Assembly (NCBI GenBank): GCA_937125395.1
Contig: CAKZLI010000010.1
Span: 40,867 to 104,866, forward strand
Reading direction: 5' to 3'
Source of the DNA: an uncultured Glaciecola sp.
Lineage (GTDB): Bacteria > Pseudomonadota > Gammaproteobacteria > Enterobacterales > Alteromonadaceae
Length of the DNA stretch: 64,000 nucleotides
In this document: positions 1-10,181 of the stretch, in pieces
Layout of the letters: each line of letters begins with the position of its first letter
Numbering within the stretch: the stretch's first letter is position 1
Notes under the pieces: model-generated
Database searches by the model: none
The model's input: the letters and a program-made list of their open reading frames with translations, nothing else
What the model was told of the DNA's origin: nothing
Program-made: the position numbers and the translations under genes

Positions 1-2
1 AT

Positions 3-425
3 TTCTATTATGTACGTGACCCGCACAGCCAACGCTTTACTTACATGTTAGCCGAAGTGAGTAATACGCCTTGGCATCAACGGCATTATTATTTGGTTGA
101 TTTGGCCGTGCAAGACGATACCCAAAAAACCTTTCACGTTAGCCCGTTTAATCCAATGGACATGCAATACAAGTGGCATATTCCCCAACCTGATGAGCGA
201 CTTCGACTCAGTCTAAGTTGCTACAAAGACATCAAACACATGGTGGCCAGTATTGATCTTCACCGTCAATCCTTGACTGCCACTAATCTAAGTACAGCAA
301 AAAAACGTATACCAAGTATGACACTCAAAACGGTCGGTGGTATTTATTGGGAAGCGCTAAAACTGTTTATCAAGCGCGCACCTTTTTATGGTTACCCCAC
401 TGCATCGACCCAATCAAAGGAATAA
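3..425 (+). CDS. DUF1365 family protein, C-terminal part
   Basis: The reading frame is open from base 3, so the ATG at 45 is internal and the gene begins outside the window. The visible part starts FYYVRDPHSQ and carries the AEVSNTPWHQRHYY stretch typical of DUF1365 proteins. The function of this family is not established. Its genes usually sit in operons with a FAD-dependent amine oxidase and a cyclopropane-fatty-acid-synthase-like methyltransferase, and such a methyltransferase follows here after 3 bases. That context suggests a role in modifying membrane acyl chains. The family assignment is from motif recognition; the role is inferred. Confidence 0.8.
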   Translation, partial: FYYVRDPHSQRFTYMLAEVSNTPWHQRHYYLVDLAVQDDTQKTFHVSPFNPMDMQYKWHIPQPDERLRLSLSCYKDIKHMVASIDLHRQSLTATNLSTAKKRIPSMTLKTVGGIYWEALKLFIKRAPFYGYPTASTQSKE

Positions 426-428
426 TCA

Positions 429-1685
429 ATGTCTCAAGCTGAATCAACAATAATAAAAACAGCAACCGGCTCACTCGTTGACCGATGGTGCAAACGTGCC
501 TTCATCAATGTCCTAGGCAAATTACCACAAGGCTGTATGACGCTTAAAGAAAACGGTGAACTGATCGCCAAACTCGGCGAAATAGAAAGCGATTTGCAAG
601 CCGAAGTCAATATCTTAGACCCGCGGGCTTATCGGCATTTGTTACTTGGCGGCAGTGTAGCAAGTGGTGAAACGTACATGGATGGCTTGTGGACTTCACC
701 CAATTTGACCAATGTCATTCGCATTTTTGCACGGAATTTACCAGTATTGGATATGTGGGAAAAACGTTTTTCTTGGGTCACCTTCCCCATCAACAAAATC
801 CAACATTACTTGAATCGCAACTCGGTCTTGCAGGCACGTAAAAATATCCAAGCACATTATGATTTAGGTAATCAACTCTATACGCAGTTCTTGGACGAAA
901 GCATGATGTACTCCGCTGCTGTTTATCCTCATCCAGAAGCAGATTTAGCAGCAGCGCAGCAACATAAACTCAAAGAAATTTGTAACAAGTTACAACTCAC
1001 GCCTGATGATCACTTAATGGAAATTGGTACAGGTTGGGGTGGCTTAGCAGTCTATGCGGCGAAACATTATGGCTGTCGTGTGACTACGACAACCATCTCA
1101 GATGAACAGTATGCGTGGGCCCAAGAATGGGTCAAACGTGAGGGGTTAGAAGATAAAATCACCCTACTAAAACAAGATTACCGTACATTAGACGGACAAT
1201 ATGACAAGCTCGTCTCGATTGAAATGATTGAAGCGGTAGGTAAAGCGTATCTGCGTAACTTCTTTGAAAAATGTACTGCGCTGCTTAAACCTGAAGGGAT
1301 CATGGTGTTGCAAGCCATTACTATTGATGACCGTCGCTATGAAAGCTATAGCTCAGGTGTTGATTTTATTCAAAAATACATCTTCCCAGGTGGTTTTTTA
1401 CCTTCGCAATATGTCATCAATCGCTGTATCAAAAACTACACGGATTTAAGTATTCGTGACTTGCATGACATTGGTTTGGATTACGCGCAAACCTTGTCTC
1501 ATTGGCATGATAAGTTTTTTGAAAACATCGAAGATCTTCAAGCCAAAGGCTATGATGAGCGGTTTTCGAGAATGTGGCAATATTATCTTAACTACTGTGA
1601 AGGCGGTTTCCGTGAGCGCTCCATCAGTACCGTGCAGCTAGTATTAGGTAAAACAGCACACACGCAAGATTTAACCTTCCGTTAA
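429..1685 (+). CDS. cfa: Cyclopropane-fatty-acyl-phospholipid synthase-like SAM methyltransferase
   Basis: This is a 418-residue member of the CFA/mycolic acid methyltransferase family, which methylates unsaturated acyl chains of membrane phospholipids using S-adenosylmethionine. The SAM-binding motif EIGTGWGGLA lies near residue 197 and the family region YIFPGGFLPS follows near residue 315. Compared from memory with the E. coli Cfa bicarbonate site (C139, E239, H266, I268, Y317), the Glu (IEMIEAVG) and Tyr (LDYAQTL) are kept. The Cys position reads Ala (MMYSAAVY) and the His position reads Gln (LQAITI). It may therefore be a Cfa-like enzyme making another methylated lipid rather than a true cyclopropane synthase. 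It is probably translated with the upstream DUF1365 gene. Confidence 0.85.
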   Translation: MSQAESTIIKTATGSLVDRWCKRAFINVLGKLPQGCMTLKENGELIAKLGEIESDLQAEVNILDPRAYRHLLLGGSVASGETYMDGLWTSPNLTNVIRIFARNLPVLDMWEKRFSWVTFPINKIQHYLNRNSVLQARKNIQAHYDLGNQLYTQFLDESMMYSAAVYPHPEADLAAAQQHKLKEICNKLQLTPDDHLMEIGTGWGGLAVYAAKHYGCRVTTTTISDEQYAWAQEWVKREGLEDKITLLKQDYRTLDGQYDKLVSIEMIEAVGKAYLRNFFEKCTALLKPEGIMVLQAITIDDRRYESYSSGVDFIQKYIFPGGFLPSQYVINRCIKNYTDLSIRDLHDIGLDYAQTLSHWHDKFFENIEDLQAKGYDERFSRMWQYYLNYCEGGFRERSISTVQLVLGKTAHTQDLTFR

Positions 1686-1688
1686 GCG

Positions 1689-2615
1689 TTATTGCAATAC
1701 CGAGATGGGGTCAATGAATTTAGGTTTGCCTTGATTTATCATGATCTCAACTCGGCGATTACGTGCCTGCGCTTGTGGCGTTGGCTCTTCGGTCAGTAAA
1801 CGGTTATTTGACATCCCCACGACGATCATCCGGCGCGGGTCAAATCCAGGGGATGTGATTAATTGTTCTGCCACTGCAACAGCCCGTTGTGCGGATAAAT
1901 CCCAATTAGAACGATACAATTTATTGGCGATGCTCGATATATCACTGTGACCCGACACTTCTATCTCACCGGGAATATCCGCCAGTACAGTGCCAATACG
2001 GACGATCACCGGCTCAAACTGTGGCTGTAAAAACGCAGAGCCCGCGGCGAACGAACCGTTCTCACGAATACGAATGGTAATCTGCTGACCGAGTGATTCC
2101 AATTCAATCGCCCCGTCTTTGATTTCTTTTTCCATTTGTTCTGCGATTTTTTTCATTTGTTGATTGATTTGATCTTTATTAGCGGCATCCGCAGCATCTG
2201 AAGAAGCAGCCATATTAGTCGCTGTAGCCTTTGCTTGACCACCCGTTTGCGCACCTTGTTGACGTTGTTTACCGCCCGCTTTCGCCTCGTCTCCAGCCTG
2301 AAACTCGAGCTCTTGCTTAGTGATTTCTGTGGTGACTTGTTGAATAGTTTCGATTGGCGTGGGTTGTGGTTTGCCTGGCGTAAATTCCATCGCAATCACA
2401 CTGGTTCCTTTGGGTATATCTTTGACTTCTAGCTTGCTTTGCACCCCAAACGCGAATTTCATCGATCCGGCAATTTGTTTAAACTTGAGCACGTCCATTT
2501 CTGAAAACGATAATAACAACACAAAAAAGCACATCAACAACGACATCAAATCAGCGAATGTCCCCATCCAAGCTGGCAAGCCTTCAGGCGGACACTTTGG
2601 GCATTCATTATTCAT
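1689..2615 (-). CDS. pomB: Flagellar motor stator protein PomB (MotB family)
   Basis: This 308-residue protein is the peptidoglycan-anchored subunit of a flagellar stator. It has a short cytoplasmic N terminus, one membrane segment (about residues 20-40, FADLMSLLMCFFVLLLSF) and a C-terminal OmpA-like peptidoglycan-binding domain from about residue 170 to 290 (VSGHSDI, ARNRRVEI). The conserved ion-binding Asp is D22 in GTFADLM. The segment after the membrane helix (SEMDVLKFKQIAGSMKFAFG) closely resembles Vibrio PomB, which argues for sodium rather than proton drive. Its start codon overlaps the pomA stop by one base (TAATG). It ends 3 bases from the cfa stop on the other strand. Confidence 0.95.
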   Translation of the reverse strand: MNNECPKCPPEGLPAWMGTFADLMSLLMCFFVLLLSFSEMDVLKFKQIAGSMKFAFGVQSKLEVKDIPKGTSVIAMEFTPGKPQPTPIETIQQVTTEITKQELEFQAGDEAKAGGKQRQQGAQTGGQAKATATNMAASSDAADAANKDQINQQMKKIAEQMEKEIKDGAIELESLGQQITIRIRENGSFAAGSAFLQPQFEPVIVRIGTVLADIPGEIEVSGHSDISSIANKLYRSNWDLSAQRAVAVAEQLITSPGFDPRRMIVVGMSNNRLLTEEPTPQAQARNRRVEIMINQGKPKFIDPISVLQ

Positions 2616-3382
2616 TATTCTTTGGACTCTTCGTCTGACCCACGTTTTGATTCAGCGAGATACGATTTGAGAATGCCATCAATTACCCGCGGATTCTGGC
2701 CATCAGCGATCCCCAAAATACCATCAAGGACCAATGATTGATTGACCTTTTCTTCTTGTGATCGAACATTGAGTTTGGCTGAGATCGGCAAACAAATAAT
2801 ATTAGCCAAGAATGCACCATACAATGTTGTTAGTAATGCCACCGCCATCGCCGGACCGATTGACTTAGGATCATCCATGTTGGATAGCATCGCAACCAAG
2901 CCAATCAACGTACCAATCATGCCCATTGCAGGGGCTATGTCACCCAATGCCTTAAAAATAGTGGCCCCAAACTCATGTCGTTCAGTGGTCATGGAGATAT
3001 CTTTGGACAAGGTTTCGCGCACGACATCGACATCGTGACCATCCACCAACATATCCACGCCTTTTTGCATAAACGCGTTGTCTATTTGTGCTTCTTCTAA
3101 TGCTAAAAATCCACCTTTGCGCGCAGCATCTGCCATTTCGACGACTTTGTGGATCAATTCTTCCGGCGCTTCAATTTTAAACATGAAGGCTTTACCGGCA
3201 ATTTTACCCGCCCCCAAAAACTGCATCAAAGAAAACTGTGATAACACGACAAAAATCGACCCACAAAATACAATAAGGATAGATGGCACGTTAATGAACA
3301 TACCGATATCACCGCCTTGTACCATGGCCATCACGATAAACCCAATCGCCCCGATCATGCCAACAATTGTTGCTAAATCCAT
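2615..3382 (-). CDS. pomA: Flagellar motor stator protein PomA (MotA family)
   Basis: This 255-residue inner-membrane protein has four hydrophobic stretches (about residues 5-25, 28-50, 150-170 and 180-200). It is the channel subunit that pairs with PomB to drive the flagellum. The MotA/TolQ/ExbB region IAPAMGMIGTLIGLVAMLSNMDDP is near residue 150. The cytoplasmic loop between the second and third helices carries the charged residues that contact FliG. The length matches PomA (about 254) rather than E. coli MotA (about 295), fitting a sodium motor. It is the first gene of a two-gene pomAB unit, divergent from xseB. Confidence 0.95.
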   Translation of the reverse strand: MDLATIVGMIGAIGFIVMAMVQGGDIGMFINVPSILIVFCGSIFVVLSQFSLMQFLGAGKIAGKAFMFKIEAPEELIHKVVEMADAARKGGFLALEEAQIDNAFMQKGVDMLVDGHDVDVVRETLSKDISMTTERHEFGATIFKALGDIAPAMGMIGTLIGLVAMLSNMDDPKSIGPAMAVALLTTLYGAFLANIICLPISAKLNVRSQEEKVNQSLVLDGILGIADGQNPRVIDGILKSYLAESKRGSDEESKE

Positions 3383-3495
3383 TCAATACCCTCTTAGACC
3401 TTGGATTGCCTTGTAAGATAACTATGTTTTTTATCGACATTTGCGATATTATCTGTAGTACTAATCGAATCTATCTGACAAAAAGTGAATAGAAC

Positions 3496-3753
3496 ATGGA
3501 TCAAGCGCAACCGACTGACACATCAACCCCTAGCTTTGAAGAAGCAATGCAACAACTTGAACAACTTGTTCAAGAAATGGAACGTGGTGAATTACCTCTA
3601 GATGTCGCGTTAACCAAATTCCAATCGGGTATCGCTTTAGCTCGTTCTTGTCAGAGTTATTTAAAAGATGCTGAGCAACAAGTCAGTATCTTAGCCAAAG
3701 ACAATGTCAGCTTAGAACCACTAGCAACGACTGATCATGGCAATGACTTTTAA
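3496..3753 (+). CDS. xseB: Exodeoxyribonuclease VII small subunit
   Basis: This 85-residue protein is the small subunit of exonuclease VII, which degrades single-stranded DNA together with XseA. The family signature FEEAMQQLEQLVQEMERGELPLD begins at residue 14 and is followed by a second helix rich in Leu and Ala, giving the usual helical hairpin. The length is normal (about 80). It is the first gene of the conserved xseB-ispA-dxs operon and its 3' end overlaps ispA by 17 bases, which suggests translational coupling. xseA is not in the window. Confidence 0.95.
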   Translation: MDQAQPTDTSTPSFEEAMQQLEQLVQEMERGELPLDVALTKFQSGIALARSCQSYLKDAEQQVSILAKDNVSLEPLATTDHGNDF

Positions 3754-4627
3754 GGCATTTCATACCAGTACGAGTCTCACGACCAATCAGTTACTCGAGC
3801 AAGCATTAGCGCAATACCAGGCTTTGCCTTGTTCATTGTTACCGGCCATGCAGTATGCGCTACTCGGAGAAGGCAAGCGAGTGCGACCGCTCTTTATCGC
3901 ACTGCTAGGTGAGACGCTGTCGATTGCGCCAGACAAACTGGCTCCGCTAATGGTCGCTATCGAATGTATTCATGCATATTCGCTGGTCCATGATGACTTG
4001 CCTGATATGGACAATGATGATTTACGGCGCGGCGTTCCAACCTGCCATATCAAATATACGCCAGGCACCGCTATTTTGGTTGGTGATGCTCTGCAAAGTT
4101 TAGCCTTTGAGCATATTGCCGATAGCAATGTATTAAGCGATACACAAAAAGTCACATGCTTGCGTATTCTGGCAAAAGCAGCCGGTTATCAAGGTATGTG
4201 TGGTGGACAAGCAATTGATTTGGCGTTTACTGACAAACCAATTACTTTGGCTGAACTCACGCAATTACATCAACTCAAGACTGGCGCATTATTGAGTGCC
4301 TGTGTCGATATGGTCATCGCCTTACAACCGGATATCAACGGGTCAAATATTGCCCATTTGCAAGCATTTAGCCGCAGTCTTGGGCTGGCATTTCAAGTAC
4401 AAGATGATATTTTGGATGTCACTACCGATAGCGCCACACTCGGCAAACCGAGTGGTTCAGATGAACAATTGAACAAAGCGACCTTTCCGGCTCTGTTAGG
4501 TTTACAGTCTGCACAAGAATATTTAGCACAGTTATACGCGCAAGCGCTTCAATCATCTGCCCAATTACCTTACAATACCGGTCTGTTGAACGATTTTGCA
4601 GAATATTTAATTCACCGAAAATACTAA
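3737..4627 (+). CDS. ispA: Farnesyl diphosphate synthase (geranyltranstransferase)
   Basis: This 296-residue enzyme condenses isopentenyl diphosphate with dimethylallyl and geranyl diphosphate to make farnesyl diphosphate, the precursor of quinone side chains and undecaprenyl phosphate. Both aspartate-rich motifs are present: DDLPDMD near residue 86 and DDILD near residue 223. GEGKRVRP, the substrate-binding GKR region, is near residue 45. The length matches the E. coli enzyme (299). It overlaps xseB upstream and is 22 bases from dxs, whose product starts the same pathway, so the operon groups the two isoprenoid steps. Confidence 0.96.
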   Translation: MAMTFKAFHTSTSLTTNQLLEQALAQYQALPCSLLPAMQYALLGEGKRVRPLFIALLGETLSIAPDKLAPLMVAIECIHAYSLVHDDLPDMDNDDLRRGVPTCHIKYTPGTAILVGDALQSLAFEHIADSNVLSDTQKVTCLRILAKAAGYQGMCGGQAIDLAFTDKPITLAELTQLHQLKTGALLSACVDMVIALQPDINGSNIAHLQAFSRSLGLAFQVQDDILDVTTDSATLGKPSGSDEQLNKATFPALLGLQSAQEYLAQLYAQALQSSAQLPYNTGLLNDFAEYLIHRKY

Positions 4628-4649
4628 ACCAACGAGTAATAAAAATAAT

Positions 4650-6536
4650 ATGTCATTGGATCTAGCACATTACCCTACTCTAGCATTAGCCAATACCCCA
4701 GAGGAATTACGGACACTGCCAAAGGATAAGCTGACACAAGTGGCCAACGAGTTACGCCAATTTTTACTTTCCAGCGTCAGCCAATCAAGTGGCCATTTTG
4801 CTTCTGGCTTAGGGACCGTTGAGCTGACCGTGGCATTGCATTATGTTTACCAAACGCCGTTTGACCAATTAATCTGGGATGTGGGCCACCAAGCGTACCC
4901 GCACAAGATCTTAACCGGTCGCCGCGAACGTATGCCAAGCATTCGCCAGCAAGACGGATTGCACCCTTTTCCTTGGCCACCAGAAAGTGTGTATGACACA
5001 TTTGCCGTTGGCCATTCATCTACCTCTATCAGTGCGGCAGTCGGCATGGCCATTGCTGCGGAAAAAGAAGGTAAAAACCGTAAAACGGTTGCGGTCATTG
5101 GTGATGGTGCCCTTAGCGCTGGTTTAGCGTTTGAAGCGTTAAACCATGGCGGTGATATTAGCAAAGACATGCTCGTGATCCTAAATGACAACGAAATGTC
5201 TATTTCTGAGAATGTCGGTGCCCTTAATTCACACCTCGCTCGTTTATTAACCGGAAGTTTCTTTAATACTATTCGTGATGGAAGCAAAAAAGTCCTCTCG
5301 AATGTACCACCGCTCAAAGAATTTGCATCCAAAGCCGAAGAGCACATTAAAGGCATGGTGGTGCCGGGTACTATTTTTGAAGAACTAGGCTTTAATTACA
5401 TTGGTCCAATTGATGGCCATGATGTACCTGGGATGGTGGATACGCTAAAAAATATGCGTAATATATCAGGCCCGCAAATACTGCATGTGGTGACCAAAAA
5501 AGGCAAAGGCTACGATGTTGCCGAAAAAGATCCTATCAAATTCCATGCTGTTCCCAGGTTTAATCCTGCGGATGAGCGTCTACCTAAATCAGCCCCTAGT
5601 ACCCCCACCTACTCGGCTATTTTTGGTCAATGGTTATGTGACATGGCGCAACATGATCCTAAGCTCATGGCTATTACCCCTGCAATGCGCGAAGGTTCGG
5701 GTATGGTGGCATTTTCGAAAGAATATCCTGAACAATATTTTGATGTGGCGATCGCCGAACAGCATGCCGTAACTTTAGCAGCTGGCATGGCCATACGTGG
5801 ACTGAATCCAGTCGTTGCGATTTATTCGACATTTTTACAACGTGCGTATGATCAATTAATCCATGATGTGGCAATTCAAAACCTACCGGTATTATTTGCA
5901 ATTGACCGTGCTGGTATTGTTGGCGCTGATGGACCAACGCATCAAGGTGCGTTTGATATTAGTTTTTTACGCTGTATTCCTAACATGGTTATCATGACGC
6001 CAAGTGATGAAAATGAGTGTCGCCAAATGCTCTACACTGGTCATCAATTGGATCAACCAGCTACGGTTCGCTACCCTCGCGGTGGCGGTGATGGTGTTGA
6101 GATAATCGAAACGATGAGTGCCATACCACTAGGTCAGTCTAGAACACTGCGCAGCATCGCAGACAATGCACCTGCACAACGTGTCGCCATCCTTAACTTT
6201 GGTACACTCTTACCAGAAGCCAAAGCCGCTGCAGAGCAATTAAATGCAACTTTGATAGATATGCGTTTTGTTAAGCCTTTAGACACGCATGCGTTGACTG
6301 AGGCAGCTGCACAACATGATTTATTGGTCACGTTAGAAGATGGTGCAATCAAAGGCGGTGCAGGCAGTGAAGTGGGCGAGTACATTCTGGCCAATGGTTT
6401 AGCCACTAGTTTGTTACAATGTGGACTGCCAGATACGTTTATTATGCAAGCAACCCAGACACAAATGTATGCGCAACTAGAAATTGATGCAGCTGGAATT
6501 GTGCAACAAGTGCAGCGTCGCTTAGCTACGTCTTAA
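4650..6536 (+). CDS. dxs: 1-deoxy-D-xylulose-5-phosphate synthase
   Basis: This 628-residue, thiamine-diphosphate-dependent enzyme condenses pyruvate and glyceraldehyde 3-phosphate in the first step of the MEP isoprenoid pathway. The ThDP/magnesium motif [15 protein letters not shown] is near residue 151. The pyrimidine-binding region with the catalytic Glu is [10 protein letters not shown] near residue 369. The C-terminal transketolase domain ends at about residue 620. Length is normal (E. coli 620). It is the last gene of xseB-ispA-dxs. Its last 11 bases overlap the end of pgpA on the opposite strand. Confidence 0.97.
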   Translation: MSLDLAHYPTLALANTPEELRTLPKDKLTQVANELRQFLLSSVSQSSGHFASGLGTVELTVALHYVYQTPFDQLIWDVGHQAYPHKILTGRRERMPSIRQQDGLHPFPWPPESVYDTFAVGHSSTSISAAVGMAIAAEKEGKNRKTVAVIGDGALSAGLAFEALNHGGDISKDMLVILNDNEMSISENVGALNSHLARLLTGSFFNTIRDGSKKVLSNVPPLKEFASKAEEHIKGMVVPGTIFEELGFNYIGPIDGHDVPGMVDTLKNMRNISGPQILHVVTKKGKGYDVAEKDPIKFHAVPRFNPADERLPKSAPSTPTYSAIFGQWLCDMAQHDPKLMAITPAMREGSGMVAFSKEYPEQYFDVAIAEQHAVTLAAGMAIRGLNPVVAIYSTFLQRAYDQLIHDVAIQNLPVLFAIDRAGIVGADGPTHQGAFDISFLRCIPNMVIMTPSDENECRQMLYTGHQLDQPATVRYPRGGGDGVEIIETMSAIPLGQSRTLRSIADNAPAQRVAILNFGTLLPEAKAAAEQLNATLIDMRFVKPLDTHALTEAAAQHDLLVTLEDGAIKGGAGSEVGEYILANGLATSLLQCGLPDTFIMQATQTQMYAQLEIDAAGIVQQVQRRLATS

Positions 6537-7011
6537 TATACAGGTAACCCCATAGCAGGCCACAAGCAATTAGGCCTGCTACAATATCATCTAGCATGAT
6601 CCCTAAACCACCGGTGAAACGTCGGTCTATATAGCCCAGTATTAGTGGTTTTTGGATGTCTAACCAACGAAATAATACAAACCCGATAAGTAGATTATCC
6701 CAACTCATCGGTATGGCGATAAACACACACATCATGCCTGCAATTTCATCCCAAACAATCGCCCCATGATCATGCACTTGCATATCATCTGCGGTTTTAC
6801 CACACAGATAGATACCCGCGAGACACATCAATAAGGTCAATATAAGATAAGCCGTCACCGGCAAATAAGTCGCACTTAACCACACAATCGGAAGGGCAGC
6901 GAGCGAGCCAAAAGTCCCTGGTGCTTTGGCAGCTAATCCAGAACCAAAGCCTAATGCTAACCAATGAATAGGATTAGTTAAGGAGATGCGTTGACGGATT
7001 TCAGGCTGCAT
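6526..7011 (-). CDS. pgpA: Phosphatidylglycerophosphatase A
   Basis: This 161-residue inner-membrane phosphatase converts phosphatidylglycerol phosphate to phosphatidylglycerol. The PgpA fold is recognisable from [24 protein letters not shown] near the N terminus, DEIAGM in the middle and FRWLDIQKP near residue 115. There are three to four hydrophobic helices. It is the last gene of the nrdR-rib-nusB-thiL run and follows thiL by 11 bases, the same order as nusB-thiL-pgpA in E. coli. It converges on dxs with an 11-base overlap. Confidence 0.95.
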   Translation of the reverse strand: MQPEIRQRISLTNPIHWLALGFGSGLAAKAPGTFGSLAALPIVWLSATYLPVTAYLILTLLMCLAGIYLCGKTADDMQVHDHGAIVWDEIAGMMCVFIAIPMSWDNLLIGFVLFRWLDIQKPLILGYIDRRFTGGLGIMLDDIVAGLIACGLLWGYLYIKT

Positions 7012-7022
7012 GACGACAAGCG

Positions 7023-8045
7023 TTACGAAGTATGTGCCGGATCAGCACCAAACTGGTGTTCAAAGGCAGCAGTTAATAAATTTGTTGGCTGATAAGGCTT
7101 GTCATGCAGACGTAATTCAAGCTGGTCACCGCCGGTCATCTGGCCAATACACGTATATGACACATTACTGGCATGCATCGCTAATTCAAATTCGGTGGTG
7201 TTATCTTGAGGCAGAGTAAAACACAGTTCATAGTCATCACCGGCTGACAATGCATAGGAAATGGCCTGCTCTACAGAGACAGCTGCAGATAATTGGCTTG
7301 AAATCGGTAATGCATCAACATTAATAATGGCACCACATGATGATGCGCGCATAATATGCTGAATATCGCCACGCAAGCCATCCGATAAATCAATACAGCT
7401 AGAAATAATTCGACGTAATGAGGTACCTGATAGTACGCGCGGTGTCGGGCGATGATGCCGCTCGACTAAATATTGACTGATTGCGGTTTGTTCTTCGCTA
7501 GATATGTCGGTTAGTGCAGTGATATCGAGCTTGTTGAGCAAAATATCTAACCCAGCACCGGCATCACCTAAGCTTCCAGTGACATACAATAAATCGCCTG
7601 GCTGAGCACCACTGCGCGTTGCAATACTGCCTGGTGGTACAAATCCTTGCGCGGTGATCGTAATACTCAAAGGACCACGTGTTGTGTCACCACCAATTAA
7701 GTTAACCGAGTAGTATTCACACAATCGTGCAATGGTATCAGAAAACTCATCCAACCAATCTTCATCCGTGTCCTCAAGCGACAACGCTAACGAGATCCAA
7801 GCTGGAATAGCACCTACCGCAGCCAAATCACTAAGATTAACCGCCATTGCTTTGTGTGCGATGTCACTGGGAGCTGTATCTGCTAAAAAGTGTACGCCAC
7901 TGACCAACGTATCAGTCGTGGTGGCTAGCGCTTGGTTAGCAGGTACGGTAGTTATCGCACAATCATCACCCACCCCCACAATAACATCATGGCGAGGCTG
8001 GGATTGTCCGGTAAAGAACCGCTCAATAATATTGAATTCTTTCAT
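7023..8045 (-). CDS. thiL: Thiamine-monophosphate kinase
   Basis: This 340-residue enzyme phosphorylates thiamine monophosphate to thiamine diphosphate, the cofactor used by Dxs encoded nearby. It belongs to the AIR synthase/ThiL fold. VGVGDDCAI near residue 24 contributes metal-binding acidic residues, NLIGGDTTRGP near residue 114 is a core motif, and DLSDGLRGDI near residue 219 is the ATP/metal site. The length is close to E. coli ThiL (325). It lies 24 bases after nusB in a conserved order. Assignment is secure. Confidence 0.95.
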   Translation of the reverse strand: MKEFNIIERFFTGQSQPRHDVIVGVGDDCAITTVPANQALATTTDTLVSGVHFLADTAPSDIAHKAMAVNLSDLAAVGAIPAWISLALSLEDTDEDWLDEFSDTIARLCEYYSVNLIGGDTTRGPLSITITAQGFVPPGSIATRSGAQPGDLLYVTGSLGDAGAGLDILLNKLDITALTDISSEEQTAISQYLVERHHRPTPRVLSGTSLRRIISSCIDLSDGLRGDIQHIMRASSCGAIINVDALPISSQLSAAVSVEQAISYALSAGDDYELCFTLPQDNTTEFELAMHASNVSYTCIGQMTGGDQLELRLHDKPYQPTNLLTAAFEHQFGADPAHTS

Positions 8046-8069
8046 TACACTCTAGCTTAGCGCTGGTGG

Positions 8070-8507
8070 TTACGGCAGTTCGTGACGTCTTAATGTTTTA
8101 ACGGCTTTGTCTAATACACCATTAACAAACTTATGACTCTCTTCTGCACCATATGATTTGGCTAACTCAATCGCTTCATTGATGACCACTTTGTATGGCA
8201 CGTCAATGCGTTGGGTTAACTCTAATGTGGCTAGTCGTAAAATAGCTTTTTCGATAGGGTCGAGCTCTTCAGGTAAACGACCTAAATAAGGCTTGATGGC
8301 AATGTCTAAATCGACTACTTTTTCGGCGGTATCACGCAATAATTCTTGAAAGAATGCTAAATCAACCTTTGCCATGTCGTTTGTGGTCGCTAGATTCAGC
8401 TCCACACTGGCAATACTATTGCCAGATAATTGCCATGAATAGACACCTTGTAACGCCAGCTCACGTGCTTTGCGACGTGCTGCTGGCTTCATTTTTGCTT
8501 GACTCAC
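8070..8507 (-). CDS. nusB: Transcription antitermination factor NusB
   Basis: This 145-residue all-helical RNA-binding protein joins NusE (S10) on boxA RNA to prevent premature termination of rRNA operons. The basic N terminus [21 protein letters not shown] is the typical RNA-binding opening. The C-terminal [26 protein letters not shown] matches the NusB core. The start overlaps the ribH stop by 4 bases (ATGA), so the two are probably translationally coupled, as in the E. coli ribE-nusB pair. Confidence 0.96.
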   Translation of the reverse strand: MSQAKMKPAARRKARELALQGVYSWQLSGNSIASVELNLATTNDMAKVDLAFFQELLRDTAEKVVDLDIAIKPYLGRLPEELDPIEKAILRLATLELTQRIDVPYKVVINEAIELAKSYGAEESHKFVNGVLDKAVKTLRRHELP

Positions 8508-8983
8508 GCAATCGCCTCATCAATGGCATCCATGACGTTAACCATCTCTAACGCGCCCATCGCTGCTTCAGCACCTTTGTTGCCCGCTTTAGTTCCTGAA
8601 CGCTCAATCGCTTGTTCAATCGAATCTGTCGTGATCACGCCAAATGATACTGGTACATTATGCTCTAATGATACTTGGGCTAGGCCTTTGTTACATTCGC
8701 CCGCAACAAAATCAAAATGAGGCGTTCCACCGCGGATAACAGCACCCAATGCAATGATGGCATCGAATTTTTGTGATTGTGCTATACGTTGTGCAGCCAT
8801 CGGTAACTCATAAGCACCCGGTACACGAACAACGGTAATATCGTCAGCGTTAACTTCACCAAGGCGATCAAGGGTATCAACCGCACCTTCAAGTAAACTC
8901 TCTACAACGAAACTATTAAATCGAGAAACGACAATAGCAAATCGCTTGCCAGTTGCGCGCATGTTACCTTCGATAATTTGCAT
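8504..8983 (-). CDS. ribH: 6,7-dimethyl-8-ribityllumazine synthase
   Basis: Lumazine synthase condenses the ribityl pyrimidine made by RibD with the four-carbon unit made by RibB. Recognisable parts are [12 protein letters not shown] at the N terminus, [26 protein letters not shown] and [11 protein letters not shown] place the start at 8983 ([12 protein letters not shown]), giving 159 residues, because an AAGGA ribosome site lies 8 bases upstream and the family normally starts at this point. The ORF-track ATG at 9004 has no such site. It is followed by nusB with a 4-base overlap and preceded by ribBX after about 94 bases. Confidence 0.95.
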   Translation of the reverse strand: MQIIEGNMRATGKRFAIVVSRFNSFVVESLLEGAVDTLDRLGEVNADDITVVRVPGAYELPMAAQRIAQSQKFDAIIALGAVIRGGTPHFDFVAGECNKGLAQVSLEHNVPVSFGVITTDSIEQAIERSGTKAGNKGAEAAMGALEMVNVMDAIDEAIA

Positions 8984-9077
8984 ATCAGATATCCTTAAAC
9001 TCATTAATCAGTCAAAATTTTTCGGCGTGCAGTATATCACAACTCAATACAAATGCCGCCACTATATCGCTAAGTAC

Positions 9078-10178
9078 TTATTCGCTAATGTATTCAACTA
9101 CTTCGAGGCCATAGCCTGATAAACCGGAGTATTTAACCGGCTTAGAAAGCAGTTTCATTTTTTGTACACCGAGTGTGACCAGTATTTGACTGCCGACACC
9201 CACGGTGCGTGATGACCCCTGCCAGACTTTACCGGCACTAGATTCACCGCGGTCTTCCGCCGCAAACTGCTGGACTTGTTGGGCGATATTCTCTTTGGCA
9301 CCTAACAATACCAACACCCCACCCTCTTGAGCGATGCGTTGCATTGCACCAGGCAATGTCATAGAGCGATTTACGCCACGAGTCGAGCCTAATAAATCAG
9401 AAAATGTGTTGTGCAAGTGGACTCTGACTAACGTTGCCGCATCCGCTGCGACATCCCCTTTAACTAAGGCATAGTGTAGCTGCTCATCAATCACGTCTTT
9501 GAATGTATGTAGTGTGAAATCACCATATTCGGTGGGTAAAAGACACTCAGCGACTTTTTCAATCGTGGTCTCATTAAGATTACGATATTCAATTAAATCT
9601 GCGATCGTGCCTATTTTTAGATCATGTTCTTTGGCAAAGACTTCCAGTTCCGGACGACGTGCCATACTGCCATCTGCATTTAAGATTTCAACGATAACCG
9701 AGGCAGGCTCACAGCCAGCTAAACGCGCTAAATCAACGCCCGCTTCAGTATGCCCTGCACGGTTTAATACCCCACCTTCTTTGGCGATCAATGGAAATAT
9801 ATGACCGGGTTGAACAATATCAGCAGCAACCGCATCCGGACTCACCGCAGCGAGTATCGTTGCCGCGCGATCGGCGGCAGAGATACCGGTAGTTACGCCT
9901 TGAGCCGCTTCAATAGACACCGTAAAATTAGTCGAAAATTGTGCGTTGTTGTTATCTACCATCAACGGTAACTTCAACAAACGACACCGGTCAGCGGTCA
10001 TGGGTAAACACACTAATCCTCGAGCATGAGTCACCATAAAGTTAATCGCCTCAGGTGTCACGTGCTCTGCGGCCATGATTAGATCACCTTCGTTTTCGCG
10101 ATCTTCATCATCCATCAACACCACCATTTTACCTAAGGCAATGTCTGCAATAATCTCTGCGGGGGAATGAAACGTCAT
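9078..10178 (-). CDS. ribB: 3,4-dihydroxy-2-butanone-4-phosphate synthase fused to a degenerate RibA-like domain (RibBX type)
   Basis: Residues 1-200 are a complete DHBP synthase (RibB), which converts ribulose 5-phosphate to the four-carbon unit for lumazine. Its acidic metal-binding loop is [11 protein letters not shown] near residue 23, with [16 protein letters not shown] near residue 140. Residues 205-366 align with GTP cyclohydrolase II (RibA), but the stretch that should hold three zinc cysteines reads [18 protein letters not shown] and has none. The second domain should therefore lack cyclohydrolase activity. This matches the RibBX variant known from proteobacteria, so a separate ribA is expected elsewhere in the genome. 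It lies 3 bases after ribE. Confidence 0.92.
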   Translation of the reverse strand: MTFHSPAEIIADIALGKMVVLMDDEDRENEGDLIMAAEHVTPEAINFMVTHARGLVCLPMTADRCRLLKLPLMVDNNNAQFSTNFTVSIEAAQGVTTGISAADRAATILAAVSPDAVAADIVQPGHIFPLIAKEGGVLNRAGHTEAGVDLARLAGCEPASVIVEILNADGSMARRPELEVFAKEHDLKIGTIADLIEYRNLNETTIEKVAECLLPTEYGDFTLHTFKDVIDEQLHYALVKGDVAADAATLVRVHLHNTFSDLLGSTRGVNRSMTLPGAMQRIAQEGGVLVLLGAKENIAQQVQQFAAEDRGESSAGKVWQGSSRTVGVGSQILVTLGVQKMKLLSKPVKYSGLSGYGLEVVEYISE

Positions 10179-10181
10179 ATC

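Noticed and set aside
2153-2670. ORF-track entries overlapping pomB and pomA
   Set aside because: They are shadows in other frames of well-supported genes, as are most other overlapping entries in the track.
9005-9077. FMN riboswitch in the riboflavin run
   Set aside because: Neither this gap nor the nrdR leader shows the conserved RFN element sequence; both gaps are too short for it.
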